Assembly: GCA_002104895.1 (NCBI GenBank)
Contig: MCFG01000128.1
Coordinates: 86,001 to 150,000 of the forward strand
Direction of reading: 5' to 3'
Length of the DNA stretch: 64,000 nt
Source of the DNA: Anaeromyces robustus
Taxonomy: Eukaryota > Neocallimastigomycota > Neocallimastigomycetes > Neocallimastigales > Neocallimastigaceae
Shown here: positions 47,504 to 59,887 of the stretch, one piece after another
Numbering within the stretch: the stretch's first letter is position 1
Layout of the letters: the number at the start of each line of letters is the position of its first letter
The notes under the pieces: generated by a model
Seen by the model: the letters and a program-made list of their open reading frames with translations, nothing else
Databases searched by the model: none
Told to the model about the DNA's origin: nothing
Translations under genes and position numbers: made by a program

Positions 47504-48321
47504 TAAATAAATAAATAAATAAATTTAGACCTATCTTGGCGAAAATCATAAAGATTTGTGTATTTCATTATTAAATATTTTTATTTATAGTATTATTTAT
47601 TAATATCAATATTAATTATTAATATTAATCAATAAATAAATTATTTATTTTTATATTCTATTTATATATAATATATAAAAATATAAATTTAAATCAATTT
47701 ATTATAATATATTATAATATAAACAAATATATTAATTTATATTAAATAATAAATTTAAATAATTAAATTAAATTATTTTATAAACATTTCAATTTCATTT
47801 TTTAATTTTTTTAATTTATAATTTTATACATTTGTACATTTGGTGATTTCATTGTCACACATTTTAAAATTTTGAATTGGTTAATTATCTTTTCATTTAT
47901 TTATTAATTTTTTTTTCCTAAAAAAGAAAAAGCTTTTATAATATTATAATATTATAATATTATAATATTACCAATTAACTATTTAGTTTTTATTATTATC
48001 ATTATTTTATATATTAAATATATAAATCAAAAAAAAATGTTAATAATAGTATAAAAAGAATTAAAAAAACCGAAACTTTGATCTGAAAATTTTTAAAAAA
48101 TCTATTTTTTAAACTAATAAATAATTATATATACATAAAATAAAACCAAAAAAAAATTCATGAAAATTTAAATAATAATTATATAGTTATATATATAATA
48201 AATATAAATTATAAAATATTAATAAATTTTGTATATAATAAAAGTTTATATTTATATATATATAATGAATATGAATAACAACAATAGTTATTATATATAG
48301 CAAGTATTCAAAAGTTATATA

Positions 48322-48363
<42 letters not shown>
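47240..48363. other. Intergenic region with tandem 43-bp duplication and mirrored TTTA/AAAT array
   Basis: At about 47276-47361 a block carrying TTTCCATTTTTAATTTCTC and ATCATTCATTATATAAC occurs twice in tandem, exact over about 43 bp. A TTTA array (47397-47503) runs straight into an AAAT array (47504-47525), making a self-complementary microsatellite. An ATAATATT ladder (47938-47971) and a 40-nt poly-A tract just before the next gene (48323-48363) complete it. Confidence 0.7.
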
Positions 48364-48368
<5 letters not shown>

Positions 48369-48381
48369 TTATATAAGAAAA

Positions 48382-48912
48382 ATGAATTCATTAATTATAT
48401 TATTTACTTCAGCAAAATTAGTTGTTGATAGAAATATTTATAAGAGAGATGGGTTGTATGTATCATGCGATTCTCTAAGAAAAAATACAAATTTCAATAG
48501 TGAGACGACATGTGCAGATAATAATGGAAAATTACATACAATGATCTGTAAAAAAAATGAAAATGAATGTAAATATCAAGAAGAATGGAACAAAGAATAT
48601 AGAAAAAAGTATATTCTTTTCCTTATTTGGCTGTTTATAATATTCTTTTTTATTTATATACTAAAAAAATTGAGTAAAAATAACAATGATGATGAAGATG
48701 ATATTGACAATGATAACAATAATTATTATAGAAATACTAATAATAATAACAATAATAATATATTGCCAGAGTATAGTACAGTTGACATAACTTCCCTTTC
48801 TATCGTAAATAATATTTCTATTCCTCCTTCATATGAAAATGAAAATCCCCATCTACCATCATATGAAGAAGCAACATCTAATTCAAATGAGCATTACACC
48901 TTACAACAGTAA
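48382..48912 (+). CDS. Small single-pass membrane protein with C-terminal PY motifs
   Basis: A single-exon frame of 176 aa from the ATG at 48382, right after a long poly-A tract. Residues 1-17 (MNSLIILFTSAKLVVDR) look like a weak signal peptide. The ectodomain (18-75) has five Cys residues and many charges. A strongly hydrophobic helix follows (YILFLIWLFIIFFFIYIL), then Lys, an Asp/Asn-rich spacer, and a tail with PEYSTV, IPPSYENE and LPSYEEAT. IPPSYE is a PPxY motif and LPSYEE is L/PPxY-like, ligands for WW domains of Rsp5/Nedd4 ubiquitin ligases. So it could be an Rsp5 adaptor or a cargo that is sorted to the vacuole; this is inference from the motifs. No family recognised. Confidence 0.65.
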   Translation: MNSLIILFTSAKLVVDRNIYKRDGLYVSCDSLRKNTNFNSETTCADNNGKLHTMICKKNENECKYQEEWNKEYRKKYILFLIWLFIIFFFIYILKKLSKNNNDDEDDIDNDNNNYYRNTNNNNNNNILPEYSTVDITSLSIVNNISIPPSYENENPHLPSYEEATSNSNEHYTLQQ

Positions 48913-49374
48913 AAAGTATTAATTAATAAATTTAAAATAAATAAATAAAAAATAATAAATAAGAGATATGTTTTTATATCAAAAATAATAAAGAAATTAT
49001 TGTTTCTTTTTTTAAATAAAAAAACTTATTAAAACAACATCTCCAATAATTCTATTATACATATTTATTAATTGTATATTAATACTTTCATTTATTGTAT
49101 TATATATTTTTCAATATGCAATTACAAATATTTATGATATTTAATATATACTAAAATTGTTTTAATAATTAGTTATTTTTGTACATAATTGTTTCTTTAA
49201 GGTTATAATGTACATTAATGATATAATAATAATTAATAAATAAACAAATAATAATAACAAATATAATAAAATCTTTAATTGAATATAGATCAATTATAAA
49301 TAATAAATTTATACTAATAATAATAATGTAATGTATGTATGTATAAATAGAGATGAAATATCTTTTTAATCTTG

Positions 49375-49760
49375 ACTATACATAAGGCAGATATAAATAA
49401 AGAAAGTTATACTTATGATACTCCTTTATTCAAAGCATGTTTTATTTAAAAGGAAAAGTTGTATAAATTTCATTTAAATGTTGAGCAAATATCAATAAAA
49501 AATAATAAAGATGAAACACTATTATTTAATTGAACTTGAAATATATATAAATAAAAAAGGTTTTAATGGTGAAATATTATTATTAAAAACGTATGATAGT
49601 AACTATGAAAATATTTTAAAATCATTAGTTGAACATGGAACTGATATAAATAAAAATAAAAGATTTGATTGTATAATATAAAAGTTATTATGTAAAATGA
49701 ATATGAAAATGCTATTCCAAAGTAAAATATTTTATTATTAAGCTTTTTTTTTTTTTTTTG
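49375..49760 (+). pseudogene. Decayed ankyrin-repeat gene fragment
   Basis: In three frames, between stops, the plus strand reads ADINKESYTYDTPLFKACF (49385), then QISIKNNKDETLLFN, then KKGFNGEILLLKTYDSNYEN ILKSLVEHGTDINKNKRFD (to about 49670), and in another frame NEYENAIPK. HG.DIN and ...LVEHG are hallmark ankyrin-repeat residues, and the ADINK/DINKN spacing fits 33-residue repeats. Multiple stop codons and at least two frame changes make it non-functional. Same family type as the fragment at 46707-46943, on the opposite strand. Confidence 0.72.
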
Positions 49761-50154
49761 AATCATATTAACCCTTTTAAACTATTTTGACTTAACCTTT
49801 TTTTTTATATTAAAATATTATATATTGCTAAAATCATGTGATGCAACTATTATATTATTTTTCAAAGGTTTCTTTTTTGCTGTAACAAAATATATTTAAT
49901 ATATATATACATACATTTAAAAATTTAACTATAATTATTACCATATATAGAAATGTGGTTAAAAGAATAACATTTTGTAAAATAATAAAAATTTAATAAT
50001 ATATTAATATTAATATATTTAATATAAATTTAAGATTAACCTTCATTATCTAATTAAAAAACCTCTTTTTTTCGAAAACATTTCATTATTAATTAATAAA
50101 TAATGAAGTGAAATCAAAAGTTATAACCTGTTTTATCTAACAAATAAAAAGCTC

Positions 50155-50330
50155 TTATTTTATCAAGAAATTATGATATAATAAATAATGATGATATGAT
50201 AATTTTTATTTATTTTATCAAGAAATTATGATATAATAAATAATGATGATATGATAATTTTTATTTATTTTATCAAGAAATTATGATATAATAAATAATG
50301 ATGATATTATAATTTTTATTTATTTTATAA
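50155..50330. repeat. 55-bp direct repeat, three copies
   Basis: Copies begin with ATCAAGAAATTATGATATAA at 50162, 50217 and 50272. The first two are identical over the full unit; the third changes ATGATAAT to ATTATAAT. Confidence 0.92.
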
Positions 50331-50997
50331 AAATTATAGAAATAATAAAGTTTTAATATTTTAATTTTTTTTATATATAATAAATAATAATAATAATAAT
50401 AATAAAATATTTTTATTTTATTTATTTGTTTATATTTATTTTTTTATTTATGTTTTACTCAATCTACTTTAAAAAAAAAAAAAACAAATAATAATAATAT
50501 TAACTATAGAATTAAATTAAAAACAATAAAAAATAATTATAAAAAGAAAATGTGTATTATAGAATATAAATTATATTACTTTCAGGTGTATATTTTTTTT
50601 ATTATGAAATAATAATATAATTAATAATAAATGTATACATATCATTATCAGATATTTTATCTTTAAATTAAAAATTATATATTAATTTCATATATATGTT
50701 TTAAATTTTTTTATAGGCATGATTAGAAAATATTAATAACTTTTGATAAATTAATTTTGATTATTTCTTCTTTTTTACTATTAAAAACAATTATTAAAAA
50801 TGCATATATTTGTAATTATATAATTATCTCATCAATATTTATTTTATATTTTTTTTAAAAAAAAAAAGAATTAATGAAATATTTATATTGAATATTAAAA
50901 AAACTGTAATTATTTTTTTTAAAAAAAAAAAAAAAATACAATTTAACAATAAATGGTTAAATATTAATTTATTGAATCACAACAAAAAAGTTTATTT

Positions 50998-51058
<61 letters not shown>

Positions 51059-54000
51059 GCAAGTATCTTTAAGTGGTAAATATATTAATCATGGAATATA
51101 AACATCTATAAAAAAACATGTATAATGCAATAAAAATAATTTTTAATGTTTATCATTTAATTCTATATAGATTATAAATCATTCAAAAAAATTTTTATAA
51201 TATTAAAGATAAATATTACTTAACAAATTAAAATAATTAATTAATACTATATGACCCAAATTATTATTGAATATTATTTATTAATAATAATATAATGATT
51301 ATATATAATATTTATACTTGATATTAACAATAATTAATAATAACAATTATTAATAACTATAATAGTTTAATAAATTTATAAAAAATAAAAAATTAAATAA
51401 AATAAAAAAGTATTCACTTTGTTTTATTAAATATTATTTAAAAATAATATATTGAAAAAATATCCACTTTTTTTTTGTTAAATATTATTTAAATATTATT
51501 TTAAAAATATTACATTAAAAAAAATATATATAGAAAGAAAAAAGATAATAAATAATGGTTTCCATTATTTTAATAAATTTTTTTATCAAGTTTTTTGTTA
51601 CATTTGATTGAAATATTTTTGAGTTTATTAAATTAATTTAGCCATTTTTAGATAAAATATATGTATATTAAAATTTTTTAATTATATTATTTAAAATATT
51701 ATTATTAAAGTTTAATTTTTTAACAGTTTAACAGATGATGTTAATATAATTAATAAATCAAATTCTATAATAATAAATAATAATAAATAATAATAATAAT
51801 AAACAATAAAGGGATTTATAATTATATTAACAAATTTTAATAATATAAAATAATAATAAAATAATAATAAATAATAATAAATAATAAATAATAAATACTA
51901 AATAACAATAATAATAATTATATTAAAATTATTACAATATATATTTTCTTTCTAAAAAGTATATTTCATATTTCATGCTTATTTATAAATACTTTTTCTG
52001 TTTATCTTTCTTTTAAAAAGATTGGGTGATTTGAATAAAAATATAAAAAAAATACCACGATTTAAAAGATTTACTTTTTTTTTATATTTAATATGAACAA
52101 ATCAATAATATTCCATCCAAATTATAAAAATTTTATTATTATTTAAATATGAAGCTCTTAAAGATATACTTTTTAAAATACATTTACATATTAACTATAT
52201 TTTATATATAAATTTAAATAATAATAAAAACATTTTTTGCAATTTTTTCATTGTTTTTGAATATGCATATAATTATTGTGATTCAAATAACAAATTATTA
52301 TTATATTTTTTATAGTACTATAATAATATTTTACTCTATATATTTTATATTACTTTTATTATTCTTAATATTATTTAATAATGTATTCTATATATATTTT
52401 TTTTATATTTTGATATTCTTTCATATACATATATATCAAATTTATATAAGAAATATAAAAAAATGAGCAACATATTTTTTATATTTTTTAATGAATGTAT
52501 TCAGTTGTTAATTATTAGTAATAATAATATAAATTTTAAAATACTTTTTATTTTTTTTATTTTTTTCAGATTTCGAGTTTTACAAAAAGTTTTTATATAT
52601 ATATTAGGATAATGATTATAATCAATTTATTATTGATTAAAATAAGACAAAAATATATAATAACTCTATTAATTTTAAATTAACAAATGTTATTCTTTTT
52701 TTTTTCATAATATTATGTATTTTAAACAAATAAAAAATACGATAAACTTCTACCAGTACAAAATATATAGAAATTTATATAATAAGAATAAATTACAATA
52801 TATATAGAATAAAATTATAATTATTTTATTTTTATTTAATAATATTATTTAATAATATATAATTTATATTGTATATATTTAACCTTTTTTCTATCATATT
52901 ATATATATATATTATTACTTTATTTTTTTATAGTTTTTTTTTTTGCTTACTCTTTTTTTTATATATATGTAAAAATAATTAAATATTTTTAATTATGATT
53001 TTTCAATTAAAAATTTAATAATTTAATTTCAATAATATATTACTTTATATTGGCGTCATATATTGACTTTTTTAATTAAAATTTTAATTAATGAATTTTT
53101 ATTTTATATAATATAGTATATATTATAATATAATAAATAATATAGAAGTTTTTTTAAATATTAAAAAATATTAAATTTTAAATATTATTAAATATTAAAA
53201 TATTAAATAAATTATTATTTAAATAATAAATAATTAAAAAAAACTTTTATTAAATTATTAATTATATCATAATAATAATCAAACTATTCTGAACTTATCT
53301 GTTTAAATATTTATTATTTAATAATATATATATATATATATAAAACTTTTAATTATTTCTTAATATATATAATACTTAATATATATAATAAAAAATTATT
53401 ATTTAATTATAATTTTTTTAAAATACTATATGTATTAATAATATTTAACGTTTAATATAGTCAAAATCCATTAAAACTTAACTTATAATTTATAAATATA
53501 TATATTTTATAGTTTTTTTTTTCTTTATTTTATATTTTTTTTTTTATTTTTTTTTTTGAATTAAATGAAAAGTTATATCACCTAAATTATTCTTTTAATT
53601 GTAACAAATTAATATTTTACTATTAATTGATATTTTATTTAATACATAAAAAGAAAAAATAAAATTATATTATAAAAAGTATTAAGTATTTCAATTAATA
53701 ATTAAAATTCATTTAAGTTTTTGGAAAAAAATATAAAATTATTTTTTTAAAAAGGTATGAAATTTATAATTTATAAAAATAATCAATAGTCAATATTTAA
53801 ATTATTAAAATCAATTAATTATTATTTTTAATAATAAATATTATTATATATATTAACATTTATTATATATTTGAAACAATCTTGCTTTTATTTTTTTCTT
53901 ATTATAATTTTAACTATTTTTATTTTTTCTATAGAGTCTAAATGGAATAATTTAACATAACTTTGATTATGTTATAATTAATTTTAAGTAAGTAGTTTTA

Positions 54001-54288
54001 TTTTTTTAATTTTTTATAATTAATATTAATATCATTAACAATCATGTAATATATTCTTTTAAAAATTTATTATAATAATTATTTTTTTAATTATATTTTA
54101 TTATCTTTATTATATGTAATAACACAATATCAATATATACTACAGGATATCCAAATATTACATTTTCAAATATTGTTAAATATATTTTTGGAAAATATAA
54201 AAATAATTAATTTTTTCATTTAAATTAAAAAACAAAAATATTTATATAAAAAATAATATAGAAAGTATTAATTTAAATAATATACAGA

Positions 54289-57200
54289 ATGTTAAAGAAA
54301 TCTTCTCCTTCAAAGTCTTCAGAATTAGATAGAGTATATATTGTTGCTGGTATTGGTAAGTATTTATTATATTTAAAAATATAGTTATAGTTAGCTTAAT
54401 ACATTTTTGTTTCAATTTTTTTTTTATTAAATATTTATATATTTAGTAATTTAAATATTAATTAAATTTTTATATTAATAATTTTTTTATTATATTAAAA
54501 ATTTATATATATATTAATTATTAAAAAAATATGGATATTTCTGTAAATTAAATTTTAATATTGAAAGATTTTGGTACAACATGTTCTGGTTTTGCATTTG
54601 CAAATAAGAAAGATTTAGATAAAACAACTACACCAATTTTAAATGATTATATTAATTGGTAATTAAATAAAATTATTTTTAATTAAATATTTATTATTAT
54701 ATTATATATTTTTTTAATTATTTATTATGATAAAATTAAAATATAATTTTTTTAACTATTATTATTAATTATTTTTAATATTTCAATCGATTATTATTAT
54801 TATTATCATTATTTTATTATTAATATATTAATATATTGGTGATTAATATATATATATATTAGGAGAGATCAACCATTTGCTTTTCCAAAAACATCTACAT
54901 CATTACTTTATGATCATGAAGGTAATGTAAAAAAATGGGGTTGGTCTGCCGATAAATATAAATCAAGTCATGCCGGGGATTATTATGTTAAAAATATAAA
55001 ATTATATTTAGATGAAGACTTACTTCCAACATTACCAAATCCAAGAACATTTTTACCTCCAGGAAAAATTGTTGTTGATGTTATAGCAGATTATTTAAAG
55101 AAACTTTTAGAAGTTTTAATGGATGAACTACGTGAAAAATATGGTAATGATGTTAGTATAGAAAATGTATTATTTTGTCTTACTGTACCAGCTATGTGGA
55201 GTGATCGTGCTAAACATTCTATGCGTGTTGCAGCAGAAAAAGCTGGAATGGTACAAAGTCGTTATTCTCAACGTCTTATTTTAGTTTTAGAACCAGAAGC
55301 CGCTGCTTATTATATCATGAATTATTCTCCAAGAAAAATTGGATTAGAACCAAATGATCGACTTATGGTAGTTGATGCAGGAGGTGGTACAGCAGATTTA
55401 ATTGTTCATCGTTTAAAACGTTCAGGTAATTTAGAAGAAGTATGTCGTGGTAGTGGTGAAAGTTGTGGATCAACTTTTGTAGATGAAGAAATGTATACCT
55501 GGTTAAAAAATAAATTAGGACCAGTTTGGAAAAGAATGGAAGCTGATAATGTTTCCTTAGCAGAATATTTCAATGAACCATGGCAAAAAATAAAATTAAG
55601 TTTTAGAGGAGATATGGATGATGAATCCTTTGATATACCAGCTAAACTTTCTAAAGCTTATATGACTAATGAAGATCGTATACGTTTAAATGGTGGAGAT
55701 GAAATTATTATTACAGAAGCCGATGTACGTAGTTTTTTCCATAAATCGGTTGTTAAAATTAAAAAACTTATACGTGATTTATTAGATGAATGTGGTGGTA
55801 AAATTGAAAAATGTATTTTAGTAGGAGGTTTTGGTAGTTCACAATATCTTTTAAATTGTATAAAAAAAGATTTTGGTTCATGTTTTAATCAAATTTTAAG
55901 AACAGAAGAACCTGGTTCAGCTATTTTAAAAGGTGCTGTACTTTGTGGTTTAGATCCTTTCTTTATTCAAGCTCGTCGTTGTGCTTTATCTTATGGTATT
56001 GAAGCTATTGCTAAAGTTTCATCCTGGAAATTAGGTATTATACCAGGTAAAAAGAAGAAGCCAGGACTTTTTATTCAAATTGCTGAAAAGGGTGAACTTA
56101 TTGAAGCATCTCAGGTAAAAAAAAAAAAAAAAAAAAAAAAAATTTAAATTATTAATATTATTCTTAATATTTTTTAATATCAATAATTTTATATGTTTAC
56201 TTATTTATTTATTTATTTATTTAAATTAAATTAAAATATATTAAAATTTAATAATTTTTGTTTTTAAATAAAATACTAAAAAAATACTTAAAAAAAAAAA
56301 AAAAAAAAAAAAGTATAAAGAAAAAGGTATTTTCCGGCCAGCAAAACCAAATCAAACTATATTACCAATTAAAATCTATTCTATTAATGAAAGAAAAGCA
56401 GAATTTAAAAGAGTTCATAAAGATGGATTTTCATATCACGGTAAAATTAGTGTTAGTATGCCAGATGTAGGACGTGGTATTGATCGACCTGTTATGGTAA
56501 GAATGTATTTAGGACAACCAGATATTAAAGTTGTAGCTATTAATGTTAATACAGGTGAAGAATATTCAACAACATTTAATCCATTTGCAAGTTTAGAAGA
56601 TATGCAAAATAGTGGTAGTTCACAATATAATTATAGTAAGTTAATAAAAATAAAAATAAAAATAATTAAAAAAAAAGATGATGTTATATAATATATATAA
56701 CAAGTATATATATTATTAAATATTATTAAATTTATTATTTAATAAAGACCATTCAATTATTATAATTCTTAATGATTTAAAATAATAATAAATATTAAAA
56801 TTGATCTATTAATTATATTTATATTAATATTTAAAAATATTAATATTGTTATTGTATCATAAATATTAATTTTATATATATATATAGCAAGTACAGATTC
56901 GATGAATAGAAGTTTAATATCACGTTCATCTCATCCAAATTTACATATGGCTTCACTTCGTACAGAATTAACACAAGAAAAAAGTTTATATACACGTGCG
57001 TCTCAACCAAATTTACGTCATATGAGTCAAATGGATTCAGGGTATGGAGGTGGAAGTAATAGTACAATATCTAATAATAGAAATTCTAGATCAAATAAAA
57101 TTGGTATGTCTAGATCTGGTGTAACTTCTTATCCAGGTTCAGGAGCTTTAATAGCATCTACTTCTACTTCCAATAATATTACAGATTATCAAAATCAAAT

Positions 57201-57660
57201 GTTACTACCATCAAAACGTTATTCACAACAAAGTCAAAAAAGTCAAAAAAGTCATATAAGTCGTCGTAAAGAACCGGAAATAACATGTTATAAAGTAGCA
57301 CATAAATATGAACCACAAAAAGCAGATGAAATGTGTTTACATGTAGGAGATATTGTTACTGTAGATCAATCATGGGATGATGGTTGGGCATATGGTAAAA
57401 ACTTATCTTCAAAAGATCAAGGTATTTTCCCATTAGATTATCTTATTAAATTACCACCTACTTCAAACTATCATTATTCTCGTCGTCATAGTGGTGGTGG
57501 TAATACTTCTTCTAATAATCCTAATACTTCAACTATTATGACATCTAATAATAATAATAATAACAATAATAATATGAATAACAATAACAATAATAATATG
57601 AATACCAATATGAATAATTCAACTATTATGACAAGTAATTCATTTATTCAATCTCGTTAA
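54289..57660 (+). CDS. Hsp70-like (HSPA12-type) ATPase fused to an SH3 domain
   Basis: Five exons: 54289-54355, 54568-54658, 54863-56114, 56314-56635, 56888-57660; 2,505 nt, 834 aa, in phase. The start is MLKKSSPSKSSELDRVYIVA. The ATPase domain carries the phosphate-1 loop DFGTTCSGFAFA (about residue 23), LTVPAMWSDRAKHSMRVAAE, EPEAAAYYIM, the phosphate-2 loop VVDAGGGTADLIV (about 222) and the adenosine motif ILVGGFGSSQYL (about 378). This divergence pattern, and the lack of a normal substrate-binding domain, fits the HSPA12 group of fungi and animals. After a linker with two copies of an SHPNLHMAS/SQPNLRHMS-like block, an SH3 domain spans about 710-770: CYKVAHKYEPQKADEMCLHV and DQSWDDGWAYGKN then GIFPLDYL, with ALYDY-, WW- and PxxY-type positions intact. 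An Asn-rich tail ends it. The fusion is the unusual point. Confidence 0.9.
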
Positions 57661-57764
57661 AATACAAATAAAAAATTGTTCAAATAATTTAAATTATTAA
57701 AAAATAAATAAAAAAAATAATCAAAATTAAGCAATAATATAATAAACAAAATTAATAATAAAAA

Positions 57765-57803
<39 letters not shown>

Positions 57804-57918
57804 TTAAAAAATAATAATAAATATTATAATAAGCATAACTAATATATAAAAAATAATAAAGACAAAATGTTTATATAAATAAAACAAAAGACTATATATT
57901 TAATTACACAAAATAAAT

Positions 57919-57958
<40 letters not shown>

Positions 57959-58073
57959 TTAAAAAATAATAATAAATATTATAATAAGCATAACTAATAT
58001 ATAAAAAATAATAAAGACAAAATGTTTATATAAATAAAACAAAAGACTATATATTTAATTACACAAAATAAAT

Positions 58074-58118
<45 letters not shown>

Positions 58119-58336
58119 TTAATTTAATTAATAATTTTTATCATCTACTATATATCAATCAACCAGCAACAATAATAATTAACAATCTCTATTTTTTTTT
58201 ATCAATCATTAATATAAATCTATTTTAATATTAAATTATAATTTTCTTTTACTTTTTTATTTATTTATTTAATTCTTAATTATTATTTATATACAATATT
58301 TTTTTTAATGTTAATATAATATTTAATTTTCTTTTG

Positions 58337-58369
<33 letters not shown>

Positions 58370-59126
58370 GTTTTATATATAAACAAATTAATTCATATTA
58401 ATTATAATTTTTAATTTTTATTATAATATATTGGTACTTTTTTCTTTACTATCTTATTTTTATATAATTCTTTATCTTTATCTTTATTTTATTTTATTTT
58501 ATTTTATTTAACTCTTTTTTCATTATAATTTATTTATATATATGTATTTTTTTTTACTTAATTTTTTATTTTTATCTTTATCTTTTTAAAAATAAAAAAA
58601 AAAGTAATAAAAAATATAACATAAAATATATATATATAAAAAGATGAAAAAGAAAGAATAAAATATAATAGAAATAAAATAAATAAATATATATAAAAAA
58701 AATATAAAAAATTATATAAAAAAATATTTTTTAAATAATTATATATATATATATAAAGTAAAAGAAAAAATAAGGAAAAGAAAAAAGTATATGATATTCA
58801 TTAATCTCTAACAAATCTTTTATTTTACTACAACTTTTACATCTTAATTTTAATATAAAATAATATTAAATATTTTTGTATTTTGTATATATATTTAAAT
58901 AAATGAAACTTTAAAATAATAATAATAAATAATAATAATATATAAAATAAAATAAATAAAATAAAATAAAATAAAATAAAAAAAAAAAAATAAAATAAAA
59001 TAAAAAATAAAAAAATAAAAATCTATTACTAATAAATAAAATATGTTTTTTAAAATATTCATATTATAGTATATAATATTATATACTATTATATACATAC
59101 ATATATATATATATAAAACAAATTAG

Positions 59127-59160
<34 letters not shown>

Positions 59161-59462
59161 ATTTATCTGTATTTATTTAAGTATTCTTTTAATATTTTTA
59201 ATTTATTCTTTATTATTCTTTATTATATTGAAGAATATATTATAATAAAGAGTATGTTATAATATATTAAATAATAATTGAACGATAATATCTTTGTAAT
59301 AATAATTTTTTTAAAGAAAAAGAATGATTATAAGAGAAATTTTAATAAATTATAATATACATATAGTGAATTTTTTTTTATTAGTTGTATTAAACTATAT
59401 ATTAATTTCTTTTATTTTATTTTAACTCTCTCTTTTTTTTTTTTTTTTTTTTAATTTTACTG
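57661..59462. other. Intergenic region with 155-bp tandem repeat
   Basis: Convergent 3' region between the Hsp70-SH3 gene and the HAD gene. Holds the duplication at 57801-58115 with flanking TAA arrays, poly-A tracts (58339-58367, 59128-59159) and A/T-rich ladders. No gene supported. Confidence 0.65.
57801..58115. repeat. Direct repeat, period 155 bp, with (TAA)n boundaries
   Basis: AAATTAAAAAATAATAATAA at 57801 recurs at 57956. Both copies continue with ATATTATAATAAGCATAACT, then AAAGACAAAATGTTTATATA and AAAAGACTATATATTTAATT, with no difference that I can see, and each ends in a TAA microsatellite. So the array probably grew by slippage or unequal exchange through the TAA tracts. Confidence 0.92.
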
Positions 59463-59853
59463 TTATGAAAGGAAAATTTTTTCTAAAGCATAGGCTACAC
59501 CATCTTCAGCATTGGATTTAGTTATATAACAAGCTTTATTTTTTAAAGCCTCAATAGCATTTCCCATAGCTATACCATATTTTGATTCATCAAACATAGT
59601 TAAATCATTATTACCATCTCCAAAACATAAAATATGTTCTGAAGAAATATCAAGTAATTTTTTAAGTAATTTTATTCCTTGACCTTTATTACCTAAAAGT
59701 GGCATAATATCTATACAATATGGATCGCCTTGAGCATAAATTAAACTTGAATTATTTTCTGTAAATTTTATTAATTCAGCTCTGAAACCTTTTTTTTTTT
59801 TTTTTTTTTTTTTGTAATTATATATAATATTAATGTTATAGAATAAAAATTGA

Positions 59854-59887
<34 letters not shown>

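Larger units (their letters stand above)
48913..54288. other. Gene-poor 5.4-kb intergenic region
   Basis: Apart from a decayed ankyrin fragment (49375-49760) and a 55-bp tandem triplication (about 50155-50330), I see only A/T-rich sequence: homopolymer runs (51000-51058 T then A), ATTAAAT-type repeats and short hairpins. Small frames, such as one at 52251, are hydrophobic low-complexity and not supported. This is the largest stretch without an intact gene in the window and may be a graveyard of ankyrin-type genes. Confidence 0.6.

Noticed and set aside
51000-51058. Long T run followed by A run as a possible retroelement tail
   Set aside because: Homopolymer tracts are everywhere in this window and no flanking coding remnant or target duplication is seen.
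52251-52466. 71-codon hydrophobic frame
   Set aside because: Looks like chance translation of A/T-rich DNA; no conserved motif.
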